Made by a program: the position numbers and the translations under genes
In this document: in pieces, positions 23,971 through 32,698 of the stretch
Layout: each line of letters opens with the position of its first letter
Position numbering within the stretch: position 1 is the first letter of the stretch
The notes under the pieces: model-generated
Databases searched by the model: none
What the model was told of the DNA's origin: nothing
Seen by the model: only the letters and a program-made list of their open reading frames with translations
NCBI RefSeq assembly: GCF_003353175.1
Contig: NZ_QHKS01000020.1
Location: 62,001 to 126,000, forward strand
Reading direction: 5' to 3'
From: Paraburkholderia lacunae
Lineage (GTDB): Bacteria; Pseudomonadota; Gammaproteobacteria; Burkholderiales; Burkholderiaceae
DNA: 64,000 nucleotides

Positions 23971-25525
23971 CATGACCGACGATCCCTGGCTCGCGGACCA
24001 GCGCGACGCACTCGCCCGAACCATCGTGAAGCCGCACGCGCAGACGCTCGGCCGCGTCGAACGTTTTGGCGATGGCATCGCATTCGCCTCGGGACTCCCG
24101 GATGCGGCCCTCAACGAGCTGCTCCGCTTCGAAAGCGGCGCGACCGGCTTCGCGCACACGCTGGACGCGGACGTCATCAGTGTCGTGCTGCTGGACGACG
24201 GCACCGCCGTAGAAGCGGGCTCCTGCGTGACCCGCACCGGCACCGTGCTGGAGGTGCCGGTCGGAGAAGGGCTGCTGGGGCGTGTGATCGACCCGCTCGG
24301 GCGGCCGCTCGACCGCGACGGTCCCATCGTTGCCGATATGCGCATGCCGGTCGAACGGCCGGCGCCGGCGATCATCGAACGCGATCTGGTGAGCGAGCCG
24401 GTCGAAACGGGTGTGCTTCTCGTCGACGCGCTGTTCGCGATCGGCCGCGGGCAGCGCGAGCTCATCATCGGCGACCGTGCCACGGGCAAGACCGCTTTGG
24501 CCGTCGACACGATCGTCAACCAGAAGCATTCGGACATGATCTGCGTCTATGTCGCGATTGGCCAGCGCATGACGGCTGTGCAGCGCGTCATCGAATCGGT
24601 GCGTCAGCACGGTGCGCCCGAGCGCTGCATCTTCGTGGTCGCCCCCGCGGCGTCAGCGCCGGGGCTGCAATGGATCGCGCCGTTCGCGGGCTTCACGATC
24701 GCCGAATATTTTCGCGATCGTGGACAGCATGCGCTGGTCGTGGTCGACGACCTGACAAAACATGCCGCGACGCATCGCGAGCTGGCGCTGCTGACGCGCG
24801 AGCCGCCGGGACGCGAGGCCTATCCTGGCGACATCTTCTATGTCCACGCCCGCCTGCTTGAGCGCGCAGCGAAGCTGTCGGCCGGGCTGGGCGGCGGATC
24901 GCTGACCGCGTTGCCGATCGCGGAGACCGATATGGGCAACCTGTCCGCCTATATCCCGACCAATCTCATTTCGATTACGGATGGGCAGATCGTGCTCGAC
25001 GCGGCGCTGTTCGCGGCGAACCAGCGGCCGGCGGTCGATGTGGGCTTGAGCGTGAGCCGGGTCGGCGGCAAGGCGCAGCATCCGGCTTTGCGAGGTGTGT
25101 CGGGACGCTTGCGGCTCGATTACGCGCAGTTCCTGGAACTGGAGATGTTCAGCCGGTTCGGGGGCCTGACGGACGCACATGTCGCCGGCAAGATCGCTCG
25201 TGGTGAACGCATCCGCGCATTGATCGCGCAGCCGCGTTTCAGCGCGTTACGCATGCTCGATGAGATCGCGCTGCTGTCAGCGCTGGCGGAGGGCGTGTTC
25301 GATTCGGCGCCGAGCGGGATCGTGGCGCAAGTGCGGACGCAACTGGCTGCGCATCTGGACACCCAGCGCCTGCAAGCCCAAATTGCGCAAGGCTTTTCGC
25401 TGTCGTCGCCCGCGCCGTTGAGCGCCGGCGTGCAAGCGGTGCTCGTCGCCGCGGTTCGCGATCTGGTGCGGCAGTGTGCGCCAACGGCCGCCAGCGGCAC
25501 GGCAAGCAGTGGGGGTGGGCAATGA
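23957..25525 (+). CDS. atpA: N-ATPase subunit alpha
   Basis: 522 aa non-catalytic nucleotide-binding subunit. Walker A is GDRATGKTAL (about residue 172), followed by VYVAIGQR, VVVDDLTKHA and AYIPTNLISITDGQ. The start is uncertain: ATG 23957 has GAGTGG upstream; GTG 23948 and ATG 23972 (just after the atpF stop) are alternatives. It overlaps atpG by 4 nt (ATGA). Confidence 0.94.
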   Translation: MGPADMTDDPWLADQRDALARTIVKPHAQTLGRVERFGDGIAFASGLPDAALNELLRFESGATGFAHTLDADVISVVLLDDGTAVEAGSCVTRTGTVLEVPVGEGLLGRVIDPLGRPLDRDGPIVADMRMPVERPAPAIIERDLVSEPVETGVLLVDALFAIGRGQRELIIGDRATGKTALAVDTIVNQKHSDMICVYVAIGQRMTAVQRVIESVRQHGAPERCIFVVAPAASAPGLQWIAPFAGFTIAEYFRDRGQHALVVVDDLTKHAATHRELALLTREPPGREAYPGDIFYVHARLLERAAKLSAGLGGGSLTALPIAETDMGNLSAYIPTNLISITDGQIVLDAALFAANQRPAVDVGLSVSRVGGKAQHPALRGVSGRLRLDYAQFLELEMFSRFGGLTDAHVAGKIARGERIRALIAQPRFSALRMLDEIALLSALAEGVFDSAPSGIVAQVRTQLAAHLDTQRLQAQIAQGFSLSSPAPLSAGVQAVLVAAVRDLVRQCAPTAASGTASSGGGQ

Positions 25526-26367
25526 GCGGAAAACTCACCGAAATCGAATCGCGCAGCGCTACCGCCCGGCAACTGGACGCCGTCATCGGCGCGATGCGCG
25601 GCATTGCGGCAGCACGTTCGCGCGAAGCACAACGGCGGCTGCCCGGCATCCGTTCTTCGGCCTCGACTGTCGGCGCTGCGATCGGCGCCGCGCTGACCCA
25701 CGCTTCGGGCGAACCTGCGCGCGCGCTGGAACATGGCGCGCGGATCGTCATCGCGCTTTGCGCGGAGCAGGGTTTCGTCGGCTCGTTCAACGAGCAGATC
25801 CTCGACCACGCGCTAGCTCGTCTGGCGTCGGCGCACAGCGAACTCCTGCTCGTGGGTATGCGCGGCGAAATTGTGGCGAACGAACGCCGCCTGCCGTTTG
25901 CGTGGAGCTCTCCGGCGGCCTCCCATGCCGACGATGTGCCTGCGCTCGCAAGCCGGATCACCGATGCGCTTTATACGCGTCTTGGCGATCGAGGTGTGAC
26001 CCATGTCTCGGTCGTTCACGCCATGCCGGGCATCGCCGCGCATAGCGAGATCGTCGAACACAGCCTGATGCCGTTCGATTTTTCGCGATTTTCCGCTGCG
26101 CGGCGCGCCCAGCCACCGCTACTCACGTTGCCCGCCGACCGTCTGTTTGCCGGACTGGTCGAAGCCTACGTGTATGTCGAGTTATGCGAGGCGTTGATGC
26201 TGTCGTTCGCCGCCGAGAACGAAGCGCGAATGCGCGCGATGCTGGCCGCGCGCGCCAATGTGAAAGAGACGCTTGCCGAACTCACGCAAAGCTACCGGCA
26301 GGTTCGTCAGGATGAGATCACGGCCGATATCGTGGAACTCGCGGCGGGCGCCGCGGCAGGCGTCTGA
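25522..26367 (+). CDS. atpG: N-ATPase subunit gamma
   Basis: 281 aa rotor shaft. The N-terminal helix starts LTEIESRSATARQLDAVIGA and the C-terminal helix carries AENEARMRAMLAARANV, then QSYRQVRQDEITADIVEL; both are typical of gamma. ATG 25522 overlaps the atpA stop by 4 nt. Last gene of the operon, followed by a hairpin at 26379. The central part is diverged from housekeeping gamma subunits, as expected for N-ATPases. Confidence 0.92.
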   Translation: MSGKLTEIESRSATARQLDAVIGAMRGIAAARSREAQRRLPGIRSSASTVGAAIGAALTHASGEPARALEHGARIVIALCAEQGFVGSFNEQILDHALARLASAHSELLLVGMRGEIVANERRLPFAWSSPAASHADDVPALASRITDALYTRLGDRGVTHVSVVHAMPGIAAHSEIVEHSLMPFDFSRFSAARRAQPPLLTLPADRLFAGLVEAYVYVELCEALMLSFAAENEARMRAMLAARANVKETLAELTQSYRQVRQDEITADIVELAAGAAAGV

Positions 26368-26378
26368 ACGGTGCAACC

Positions 26379-26412
26379 GTGCCGCGCGGTTCCCGCGGGA
26401 AGGGCGCGGCAC
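26379..26412. terminator. hairpin between convergent atpG and oleate hydratase genes
   Basis: Nine-bp stem GTGCCGCGC (26379-26387) with GCGCGGCAC (26404-26412), and an inner CCCGCGGG within the loop. It sits in the 53-bp gap between the two convergent stops. There is no T-run, so it may depend on the hairpin alone or assist Rho. Confidence 0.5.
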
Positions 26413-26420
26413 AGCGGCCG

Positions 26421-28070
26421 TTAGCGGTCCCCTAACGTCGAAAACGCCTTGTACACGATCCGCGGATCATGCTGGCCTTTATAGACCTCCGGTGCTGCGA
26501 GATCGAGTCCGAGCAGCGCGTACACCGCATTCTGCGCCGAACGCACCGAGTATTCGACGGTGAAGACGACGTCGTTGGGCAACTCGCAGAACTGCCCCGT
26601 GAACGCCAGATTTTGCCAGCCGTCCGGCACCACGTCCGGCCGGTCGCCTTTGCTGCGTCGCAGGAACTGGCTCGTGATGAACGGCATCATGCACGGAATG
26701 CAGTTGGCGTGCTCGAGAATGCGGGATGCCTCGGCTTCGATCCGCAGATGGCCGAGGATTTCGGTCAGAATTTCGCGGCCGGTGCATGCCGACATTGGCT
26801 TCCTGACGAAATCGCCGGGCTGGTCGACCCGCAAGCCGTAGCCCCAGAGCACCTGCACGTCCGCAGGTTGGCCGACGAAGTGCGGCTGATGCGGCAGCAC
26901 GATGGAGGCAAGCCAGCTCGACTCCGGAAAAGTAATCAGCCCGCCTTCACCCGGCGTATTTCCCGTCATGTCGCGGATCAGGCGGAACAGCGTCGGGTCG
27001 CGCAATGTCACCGTGAACGACAGCCACTTCGACTCGTCGATATGATCCGCGAAAACGGCAGGGTGACCGAACTCGGGCCGGCCCGCGGCGATCGTCTTCC
27101 AAAGGGCCCAGGCACCCGTGCCGTCGTCGGTATTCATGGCGGCGGGGCGATCCATGCCGCCCAGGCTGGAACCGCCTGTCATCGATCCGAGCGTGACAAT
27201 GACCTTGTCTGCCGCTCCGACCGGTATTTCGAGGCGCCGATGCGTGCTTTCGCAAACGATGCCGCGGACCCGGTTTTCCACGCCGGTTTCGTCGAACAAC
27301 AGATCGGTGACCCGGGTGTTCGGCTGGAACGCGACGCCGTGGTCGTCCAGCCAGCGCCGCAGCGGCCTGACCATCGAGTCGTACTGGTTATAGACGGTGC
27401 GCATGATGCCGTGCAGCTGGTTGAATCCGGAAGACATATGCGCGAAGCGCAGCAGATAGCGCCGGAATTCGACCGCGCTATGCCACGGCTGGAAAGCGAA
27501 CGTCGTACACCACATCAACCAGAAATTGGTCTCGAAGAAAGACGAATCGAAGTGATCGGAAATCCGGCTGTTACCGAGCATGACTTCGGGTTCGATCGAC
27601 AGACGGCCCAGCGTCAGCAGGTGGTGCTCATCCAGTCCATAGGCGGGAGAATCCTCGCGTTTGCCGTTTCTGACGAGCCGCGACCTCGACGAGGTCCTGA
27701 TGGTTTCGCTCCAGTCGAAGATCTCCTGTGTCACGCTTTTGCTGCCGTCCAGCGCCGGTATCGACGAGAACAGGTCATAGGTGCACAGATACTTGCTTTC
27801 GAGCATGCGGCCGCCGCGCACGACGTAGCCGCTTTCCGCAGAACCCGCGCCATCGAGGCTGCCGCCCGGCTTGTCGAGCGCTTCCAGAATGGTGATGTCA
27901 CAGCCGCGCACGTGCCCGTCGCGGATCAGGAAGGCCGCCGCCGCTAACGAAGCGATGCCGCCCCCGACGAGGTAGAACCTGGCGTCCTCTGCGTGGTAGC
28001 GGTCAAGTTCAGCGGTAAGGGACCGTTTGGGGATCTGATCAGAGTGTTGCACGTCGATATTCCTTTTCAT
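26421..28070 (-). CDS. ohyA: oleate hydratase
   Basis: 549 aa FAD-dependent enzyme of the myosin-cross-reactive-antigen (MCRA) family, which adds water to the cis-9 double bond of oleic acid. The Rossmann motif is FYLVGGGIASLAAAAFLIRDG. Other family features are GGRMLESKYLCTYDLF, NFWLMWCTTFAFQPWHSA, the GGSSLGG-type loop (GSMTGGSSLGGM) and FVTSQF-like MPFITSQFLRR. ATG 28070 has GGAGA 8 nt upstream; earlier in-frame starts lie within the FNR box region. The box at 28156 is 92 bp upstream. It could adjust membrane lipids or detoxify free fatty acids at low oxygen. Confidence 0.92.
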   Translation of the reverse strand: MKRNIDVQHSDQIPKRSLTAELDRYHAEDARFYLVGGGIASLAAAAFLIRDGHVRGCDITILEALDKPGGSLDGAGSAESGYVVRGGRMLESKYLCTYDLFSSIPALDGSKSVTQEIFDWSETIRTSSRSRLVRNGKREDSPAYGLDEHHLLTLGRLSIEPEVMLGNSRISDHFDSSFFETNFWLMWCTTFAFQPWHSAVEFRRYLLRFAHMSSGFNQLHGIMRTVYNQYDSMVRPLRRWLDDHGVAFQPNTRVTDLLFDETGVENRVRGIVCESTHRRLEIPVGAADKVIVTLGSMTGGSSLGGMDRPAAMNTDDGTGAWALWKTIAAGRPEFGHPAVFADHIDESKWLSFTVTLRDPTLFRLIRDMTGNTPGEGGLITFPESSWLASIVLPHQPHFVGQPADVQVLWGYGLRVDQPGDFVRKPMSACTGREILTEILGHLRIEAEASRILEHANCIPCMMPFITSQFLRRSKGDRPDVVPDGWQNLAFTGQFCELPNDVVFTVEYSVRSAQNAVYALLGLDLAAPEVYKGQHDPRIVYKAFSTLGDR

Positions 28071-28155
28071 GTTCGTCTCCATCAGGATGCAGCCGGGCCG
28101 CCCGGAGGCGCACGGCAGATGTTGACCCACCATACCCGCGGCACCGGTTTTCCGA

Positions 28156-28169
28156 TTGAGTTGGATCAA
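28156..28169. promoter_or_regulatory. FNR-type box upstream of oleate hydratase
   Basis: TTGAG-TTGG-ATCAA, one position from consensus, centred about 92 bp before ATG 28070 (minus strand) and about 264 bp before the divergent potassium-channel start at 28426. The rest of the 355-bp gap (28071-28425) holds nothing else I can support. Confidence 0.65.
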
Positions 28170-28425
28170 GCACCGATCACGATCGCGCGAGCTTTATTGC
28201 CCCGATGTCGCGCGATACGGTTCATGCGTTTTTGCTGCCAATTGCCGCCGCGGATTCGGCCTATCTCGCCACTTCGTGATCCGTGTCAAAACCGGCCGGA
28301 GTTACGCTCCTACGATGGTTCTGCACGTGGCGTTATCCCGCATACCGAAGCGGCGGCGTCATGAACGGGCGCTGGACGGGATCGGTGTCGTCATTCAGCG
28401 CCGTAATCCCGGATGCGGTGGCGAA

Positions 28426-29259
28426 ATGAGCAATGGTTTTCGCGTAGACGGCCTGGGCGGCGTCGATCCGCACGACGACGCACGGGCGGTGCGCACATGG
28501 TGTTGGTTACAGTGGGTCCTGTTCGGCTTCAGCCTGCTCGCCATTCCCGCCTTCTATTTCGAACTGGCCGTTGACTCACCTGTGCTTCATCAGACGGGTC
28601 GGGCGCTATACGCCTGCATGGTGGCCGGTTTCGCGGCTTCGTTGGCCTGGATGACGCGTCTGAGCCGCAAGCCGCGGCGGTTTCTCATGCGAAATCGCTA
28701 CGACGTTCTGATCGCGGCGGGAGCCGGGGTCAGCGTCGCATGGGGCGTCTCCCCCTGGTCGTCGCTCGAGTGGGTTCTGCGCATTCTGTTCATGGGACTG
28801 GTGGCGGCGCGAATAACGGTGTCGCTGCGCGGATTCTTCTCGCCCAACCGCTTGTTTCTGTTGCTCGCAACGGCAGCGGCGCTGCTTGCGTCGGCAGGAG
28901 CCGGGTTCTACTGGCTCGAACCAAGCGTGCACACCTATGCCGAGGGCGTCTGGCTCGCGTTCGAAAGCAGCGCGACAGTCGGGTACGGCGACATGGCGCC
29001 GACCACCCCGGCATCGCGCGTCTTTGCCGCTTTCGTCGTATTGCTCGGCTACGGTCTGCTATCGCTGGTGTTCGCCAGCATTGCAGCCATCTTTGTCGAA
29101 CAGGAAGAACGTCTGCTGCGCCGTGAGATGCATCGCGACATCAAGACTTTGCAAGCGGAAATCGCGTTGCTGCGAAAGGAAGTATGCAGCCTGGGCGGCA
29201 AAGTGCATGTCGACGAAAATTCCATCGGGCAAGATCGGCCATCGGGTGCGCGCGAATGA
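28426..29259 (+). CDS. voltage-gated-type potassium channel
   Basis: 277 aa. Six predicted helices: four in the N-terminal half (FGFSLLAIPAFYFEL; ALYACMVAGFAASLAW; DVLIAAGAGVSVAWG; LEWVLRILFMGLVAA), then the pore unit with outer helix LFLLLATAAALLASAGAGF, the selectivity filter SATVGYGD and the inner helix VFAAFVVLLGYGLLSLVFAS. A C-terminal coiled coil (about 232-262, EERLLRREMHRDIKTLQAEI) may tetramerise it. ATG 28426 has GGTGG upstream; the frame is open further upstream, without start signals. It lies divergent from oleate hydratase. Confidence 0.88.
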   Translation: MSNGFRVDGLGGVDPHDDARAVRTWCWLQWVLFGFSLLAIPAFYFELAVDSPVLHQTGRALYACMVAGFAASLAWMTRLSRKPRRFLMRNRYDVLIAAGAGVSVAWGVSPWSSLEWVLRILFMGLVAARITVSLRGFFSPNRLFLLLATAAALLASAGAGFYWLEPSVHTYAEGVWLAFESSATVGYGDMAPTTPASRVFAAFVVLLGYGLLSLVFASIAAIFVEQEERLLRREMHRDIKTLQAEIALLRKEVCSLGGKVHVDENSIGQDRPSGARE

Positions 29260-29728
29260 TCCGTGTGGACTCGCCTGGTGGTCGGATTGTGTCGACTGGA
29301 TAAAGCGTGCGTCTCCGCAATGGCCAACTCGCGCCTCGGCTTGTCTGCGGCCGCGTGTTCATGCTTATAGAATTAAGAGAGTGACAGCCGGCGCTTTCAT
29401 CGGCGGAATACCCCTTGATTTTCCGTGTGTGTGAAGCCGACGCGCAGCTAGCCAATGCGTTGACACAAGTCAATTGCCCAGCGCCATTCGCGCCGATTAT
29501 TCAATCATGTCGCCAGTCATACGTCGCTACCGCGACGACCTGACCGCGCAGGCAGGCACGCCCGAGCGCCCACGCACACCCGACGAACGAATATGAAGTC
29601 CCGCAAAAAAGCGCTGGAATCGGCGGCGGCGTCGGACCCTGCCGGCAACGATGTACCGCCGATCTTCCTGTAGTCGCGAAAGAAGCCGGCCTCATCAGAG
29701 AAATCGCGGCATGTCTGGGAGAACAGTG
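29260..29728. other. intergenic stretch with FNR box and two tiny coupled ORFs
   Basis: After the box at 29460-29473 come two very small ORFs, ATG 29507-29596 (29 aa) and an overlapping ATG from 29593 (26 aa, ends about 29673), joined by ATGA. The first starts MSPVIRRYRDDLTAQAG. Neither has a strong ribosome site. They might be leader peptides for the downstream hpf-usp genes or chance. No other gene is evident. Confidence 0.3.
29460..29473. promoter_or_regulatory. FNR-type box upstream of the hpf-like/usp pair
   Basis: TTGAC-ACAA-GTCAA, a symmetric variant with both outer half-sites intact. It is about 262 bp before ATG 29729, or 40 bp before the tiny ORF at 29507. Confidence 0.65.
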
Positions 29729-30064
29729 ATGGGTGTCGGCATGCAAATCGTCTATCTCGGCTTTGCCGGGACCTCGCAGATCGAAGGCGAGGCGGCTACG
29801 CAACTGGTGCGCCTCGAACGGTTCAGCCGGTCTATCGCGGGCTGTCACCTGGCAATCGAAGCTATTCGCGAACGGACTGGTGGTGCCGGAACCGGTGCGC
29901 CTGCCGCCGACATCCGTTGTCCGGTTTTCGACGCGCGGCTCGACCTGATCATGCGTAACGGGGAGCTCGTGCCGATCGAGCATTGCCTGAACGCCGATCC
30001 GAACATGGCGGTACGGGCTGCATTCGATGTCGCTGAGCAGAAACTCGACCGACGCCCGGGTTGA
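29729..30064 (+). CDS. HPF/RaiA-like ribosome-associated protein
   Basis: 111 aa. The pattern QIVYLGFAGTSQIEGEAATQ, RLERFSRSIAGCHLAIE, CPVFDARLDLIMRNGELVPI and AVRAAFDVAEQKLDR follows the beta-alpha-beta fold of the hibernation-promoting factor / sigma-54 modulation family, which binds the 30S decoding centre and shuts down translation in resting cells. It has the short form without a C-terminal dimerisation domain. ATG 29729 has GGGAGA upstream; ATG 29741 is possible. It lies 75 bp upstream of usp and likely shares its promoter. Confidence 0.75.
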   Translation: MGVGMQIVYLGFAGTSQIEGEAATQLVRLERFSRSIAGCHLAIEAIRERTGGAGTGAPAADIRCPVFDARLDLIMRNGELVPIEHCLNADPNMAVRAAFDVAEQKLDRRPG

Positions 30065-30139
30065 ACGCGATGCCCAGGCAAGTTTGCGTTCATTGCGGCG
30101 CCGTGCCTGTTGGTTCCAATGCTCCATGAGGAGGGAGTC

Positions 30140-30598
30140 ATGTACGCAACTATTCTGGTGGCAGTGGACGGCAGTGAGGCATCGAAGCGCGCGGTGGACG
30201 AGGGCATCCGGATGGCCAAACTGTCGGGCGGCAAGCTGACGGCGGTCTACGTGCTGGATCAGTCCGCGGCGTTCACGTATGCGGGTGCCTGCGATCCGCA
30301 TCTGCTGACCGACACGGCGCGCCAGGTAGGGCGCGGCTTCCTTGACGAGGCTTGCGCGAAGATGCAGGCGCTCGGCGTGGCGGGTGATTCGGAGATCGTC
30401 GAAACGCAAGGCATCGCCGAGGACATTGCCAGTTGTCTCGCTCGCTGCGCCGAGCGACGCGGCGCGGAGCTTGTCGTGATGGGTACGCACGGGCGGCGCG
30501 GCATGCGGCGCATGGTGATCGGCAGTGTCGCGGAGCGTTTCGTGCGGCACGCGACATGTCCCGTGTTGTTGATCAGGGAAGCGTCAGCCGATGCCTGA
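30140..30598 (+). CDS. universal stress protein (single domain)
   Basis: 152 aa beginning YATILVAVDGSEASKRAVDE, with the ATP-binding loop GTHGRRGMRRMVIGSVAERFV and the ending CPVLLIRE. ATG 30140 has GAGGAGGGAG upstream, a very strong ribosome site. Second gene of a probable hpf-usp operon. Confidence 0.92.
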   Translation: MYATILVAVDGSEASKRAVDEGIRMAKLSGGKLTAVYVLDQSAAFTYAGACDPHLLTDTARQVGRGFLDEACAKMQALGVAGDSEIVETQGIAEDIASCLARCAERRGAELVVMGTHGRRGMRRMVIGSVAERFVRHATCPVLLIREASADA

Positions 30599-30652
30599 GT
30601 GTTTTTCGGGGGGCGTGACGGCAGATCACATTTGCCGCGGCGCGCCGCACGC

Positions 30653-30666
30653 TTGATACGCGTCAA
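30653..30666. promoter_or_regulatory. orphan FNR-type box between convergent genes
   Basis: TTGAT-ACGC-GTCAA, one position from consensus, lying 55 bp after the usp stop (+ strand) and 200 bp before the end of the kinase gene (minus strand). No annotated gene starts downstream on either side; a strong hairpin follows at 30770. Confidence 0.65.
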
Positions 30667-30769
30667 CCGGCATCTGACGGCGTCGTCTACATTGAACGCA
30701 CTGCTGCCGCGAACACAACCGCGAGGTAACCGTGCGGCGCGTATGCCATTCATCTGACCACGACTAGAA

Positions 30770-30809
30770 ATCTGCCGATGGTGCCATAGGGCGGGCGCCA
30801 TCGGCAGAT
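30770..30809. terminator. 16-bp hairpin between convergent genes
   Basis: ATCTGCCGATGGTGCC (30770-30785) pairs with GGCGCCATCGGCAGAT (30794-30809) through 16 bp with one G-U pair and an 8-nt loop. It lacks a T-run on either strand. It could terminate both the + strand usp transcript and the minus-strand kinase transcript, or be the 3' end of a short RNA started from the box at 30653. Confidence 0.6.
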
Positions 30810-30863
30810 CCCGATCTCGTAGCGAGCGTGTGGCGGCGCGGGTCGAGTTTGGCGCCGCTCCGC

Positions 30864-32510
30864 TCACGCATGCGCCGCCTCCCGCGAAGCTGCCGCATGG
30901 TGGTCCAGCCTCTGCAACAGCGCTCCCCAGTACTCGACATGAGTGAAGGCGCCAAGCGGTACTTCTGTATCGAAACAGACCGTATCCGCCATTTCCTCGG
31001 AGGTCAGCGGCTCCTCGTTCGCCAATTGTCTGACCAGAACGACCGGCCCGGCGTCGGACTCGTTGTGCAATTCCAAAGCGCGGGTACGCACCCGCTCCAC
31101 GAGCCGGCACGTGCGCGCATGAAAGTCCAGCACGACAACGGGAATCGACAGCCTGTTGCCCAATGCCGCAAAACGAGACCGATGCTCGTGCTTGAGAAAG
31201 CTAGCGTCGACCAGCACCGGATAGCCGGCCTCCAGCACCTGCCGTGCGAGCGCCAGCAGCAAGTCATAGTGGCGATCGATCGAGTGGGCTGAATAGGCGG
31301 TGGCAGCCAGCGGCCGGGTGTCAACCGGCGTGAACGGACGCGAGCGTTTGCGTTCGACGTCGCTGGACAGGCGTATCGCGCCGATCAGACTGGCCAGCGC
31401 TTCACTCGCGACCGACTTCCCCGACCCTGAATAACCGTGACACAGCAGCACGTAAGAGCGCGGCATGGTGGTCATACGCTCCGCGAGCCGCAGGTATCGC
31501 TTCGCCTGTTCAGCAGCGTGCGGCGCCGGATTGCCACGTGCTTTCAACGACGCCACGTAAGCACGCACCAGCGCGCGGTAAACCATGTAGTAACGAAGCG
31601 CGGGTAGCGCGGCAAAATCGCCGGTCTGTTGCAGCCAGCCGTTGAGGAGCCGCGCCGCGAGATCGTCCCGGTCGTGCGCCTGAAGGTCCATGAGCAGAAA
31701 ACTCAAATCGCTGGCGACGTCGATCCATCGCAAGGCGTCGCTGAACTCGATGCAGTCGAACATGAGCACATGTTTGCCACGGCGCACCACGTTATCGAGG
31801 TGCAGATCGCCATGACATTCGCGCACGAAACCTCCCGCGCGCCGTGCTTCGAAATGTCCCGCGAGCCGCTCGCCCTCGCTCTCGCACCAGGCACGCAATT
31901 GGGCGGGCACGAGCGTCCGGGTTTCCTGTTCTAACGAATCCAGCACGGTCTGCATCCGCATGCGCACCGCCGGTGCCGAGCCATAGCGGTGGTCCGGTGG
32001 CGTGCGCGCTGCGTGGCGATGGAAGGCGGCGAGGCGTTCGGCGAGCGCGTCGATCTCCGCCAAGCCGAGTTCGCCGCGCGCGACCAACGCCGAAAATACG
32101 TCGCGTTCGTCGAAGCGTCGCATTTTGACCGCGAGGTCGGCCACACGCCCATGTTTGCCGATCTTGAAGATGCGTCCTCTGCGAACAATCGTCTCGACAC
32201 CACAGTAAAGTCCGCGCGCGAGGCGCCGGTTCAACCGCACTTCGTCGCCACATGCGCGCTGTCGTGCGGCAAGTCGCGTGAAATCAACAAAGTCCAGGTT
32301 GACGGGTTTCTTGAGCTTGTACGCGTAGCGGCCAGTCAGATAGATCACCGAAATATGCGTTTCGATACGGCGTATCCGACCTGCCGGATGGGGGTATGAA
32401 CAGGGCCGTTGCAACGTTCGATCGATGGTGCGCCAGCCGCGCTGCGCGAGGTGTTCGCGTTGCCGTACATGCAGCGCCCCGTGACGCGGTGCAATGAAAT
32501 AGCTGGACAT
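30864..32510 (-). CDS. aminoglycoside-phosphotransferase-like / P-loop kinase fusion
   Basis: 548 aa. The N-terminal half (about 60-330) is a kinase fold of the APH type, with the catalytic HGDLHLDNVV and FDCIEFSDALRWID (DxD-type Asp). The C-terminal half (about 350-548) is a P-loop NTPase with CHGYSGSGKSVASEAL as Walker A and a downstream VVLDFHARTCRLVERVRTRA segment. The same two-domain layout occurs in Rv2004c of Mycobacterium tuberculosis, a dormancy-regulon protein; substrate unknown. Divergent from the alcohol dehydrogenase, each with its own FNR box. Confidence 0.85.
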   Translation of the reverse strand: MSSYFIAPRHGALHVRQREHLAQRGWRTIDRTLQRPCSYPHPAGRIRRIETHISVIYLTGRYAYKLKKPVNLDFVDFTRLAARQRACGDEVRLNRRLARGLYCGVETIVRRGRIFKIGKHGRVADLAVKMRRFDERDVFSALVARGELGLAEIDALAERLAAFHRHAARTPPDHRYGSAPAVRMRMQTVLDSLEQETRTLVPAQLRAWCESEGERLAGHFEARRAGGFVRECHGDLHLDNVVRRGKHVLMFDCIEFSDALRWIDVASDLSFLLMDLQAHDRDDLAARLLNGWLQQTGDFAALPALRYYMVYRALVRAYVASLKARGNPAPHAAEQAKRYLRLAERMTTMPRSYVLLCHGYSGSGKSVASEALASLIGAIRLSSDVERKRSRPFTPVDTRPLAATAYSAHSIDRHYDLLLALARQVLEAGYPVLVDASFLKHEHRSRFAALGNRLSIPVVVLDFHARTCRLVERVRTRALELHNESDAGPVVLVRQLANEEPLTSEEMADTVCFDTEVPLGAFTHVEYWGALLQRLDHHAAASREAAHA

Positions 32511-32569
32511 GGCCGGCTCCGGGAAACAATGAAGGCTCGTCCAGCATAGGCCCGCGTCATGAGCCGGAA

Positions 32570-32583
32570 TTGACCGATGTCAT
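32570..32583. promoter_or_regulatory. FNR-like box for the APH/P-loop kinase
   Basis: TTGAC-CGAT-GTCAT, centred about 66 bp before ATG 32510 on the minus strand. Two or more positions off consensus on the right arm; the spacing matches the box for the divergent gene. Confidence 0.55.
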
Positions 32584-32616
32584 GCTTTCCGCAGTATTTC
32601 GGACGATACGTATCGC

Positions 32617-32630
32617 TTGATACATGTCAA
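32617..32630. promoter_or_regulatory. FNR-type box for the zinc alcohol dehydrogenase
   Basis: TTGAT-ACAT-GTCAA, centred about 75 bp before ATG 32699. It sits 47 bp from the kinase box at 32570, so this 188-bp intergenic region looks like two back-to-back FNR-controlled promoters. Confidence 0.75.
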
Positions 32631-32698
32631 TCGTCGCGGCGTCCGCCGTCCTAAAGTGTGTCATACAGCATGCTCGTTCCGATCAACGGAGGCAGTAG

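Noticed and set aside
29501..30550. 349-aa minus-strand ORF over hpf and usp
   Set aside because: Antisense shadow of two well-supported + strand genes.
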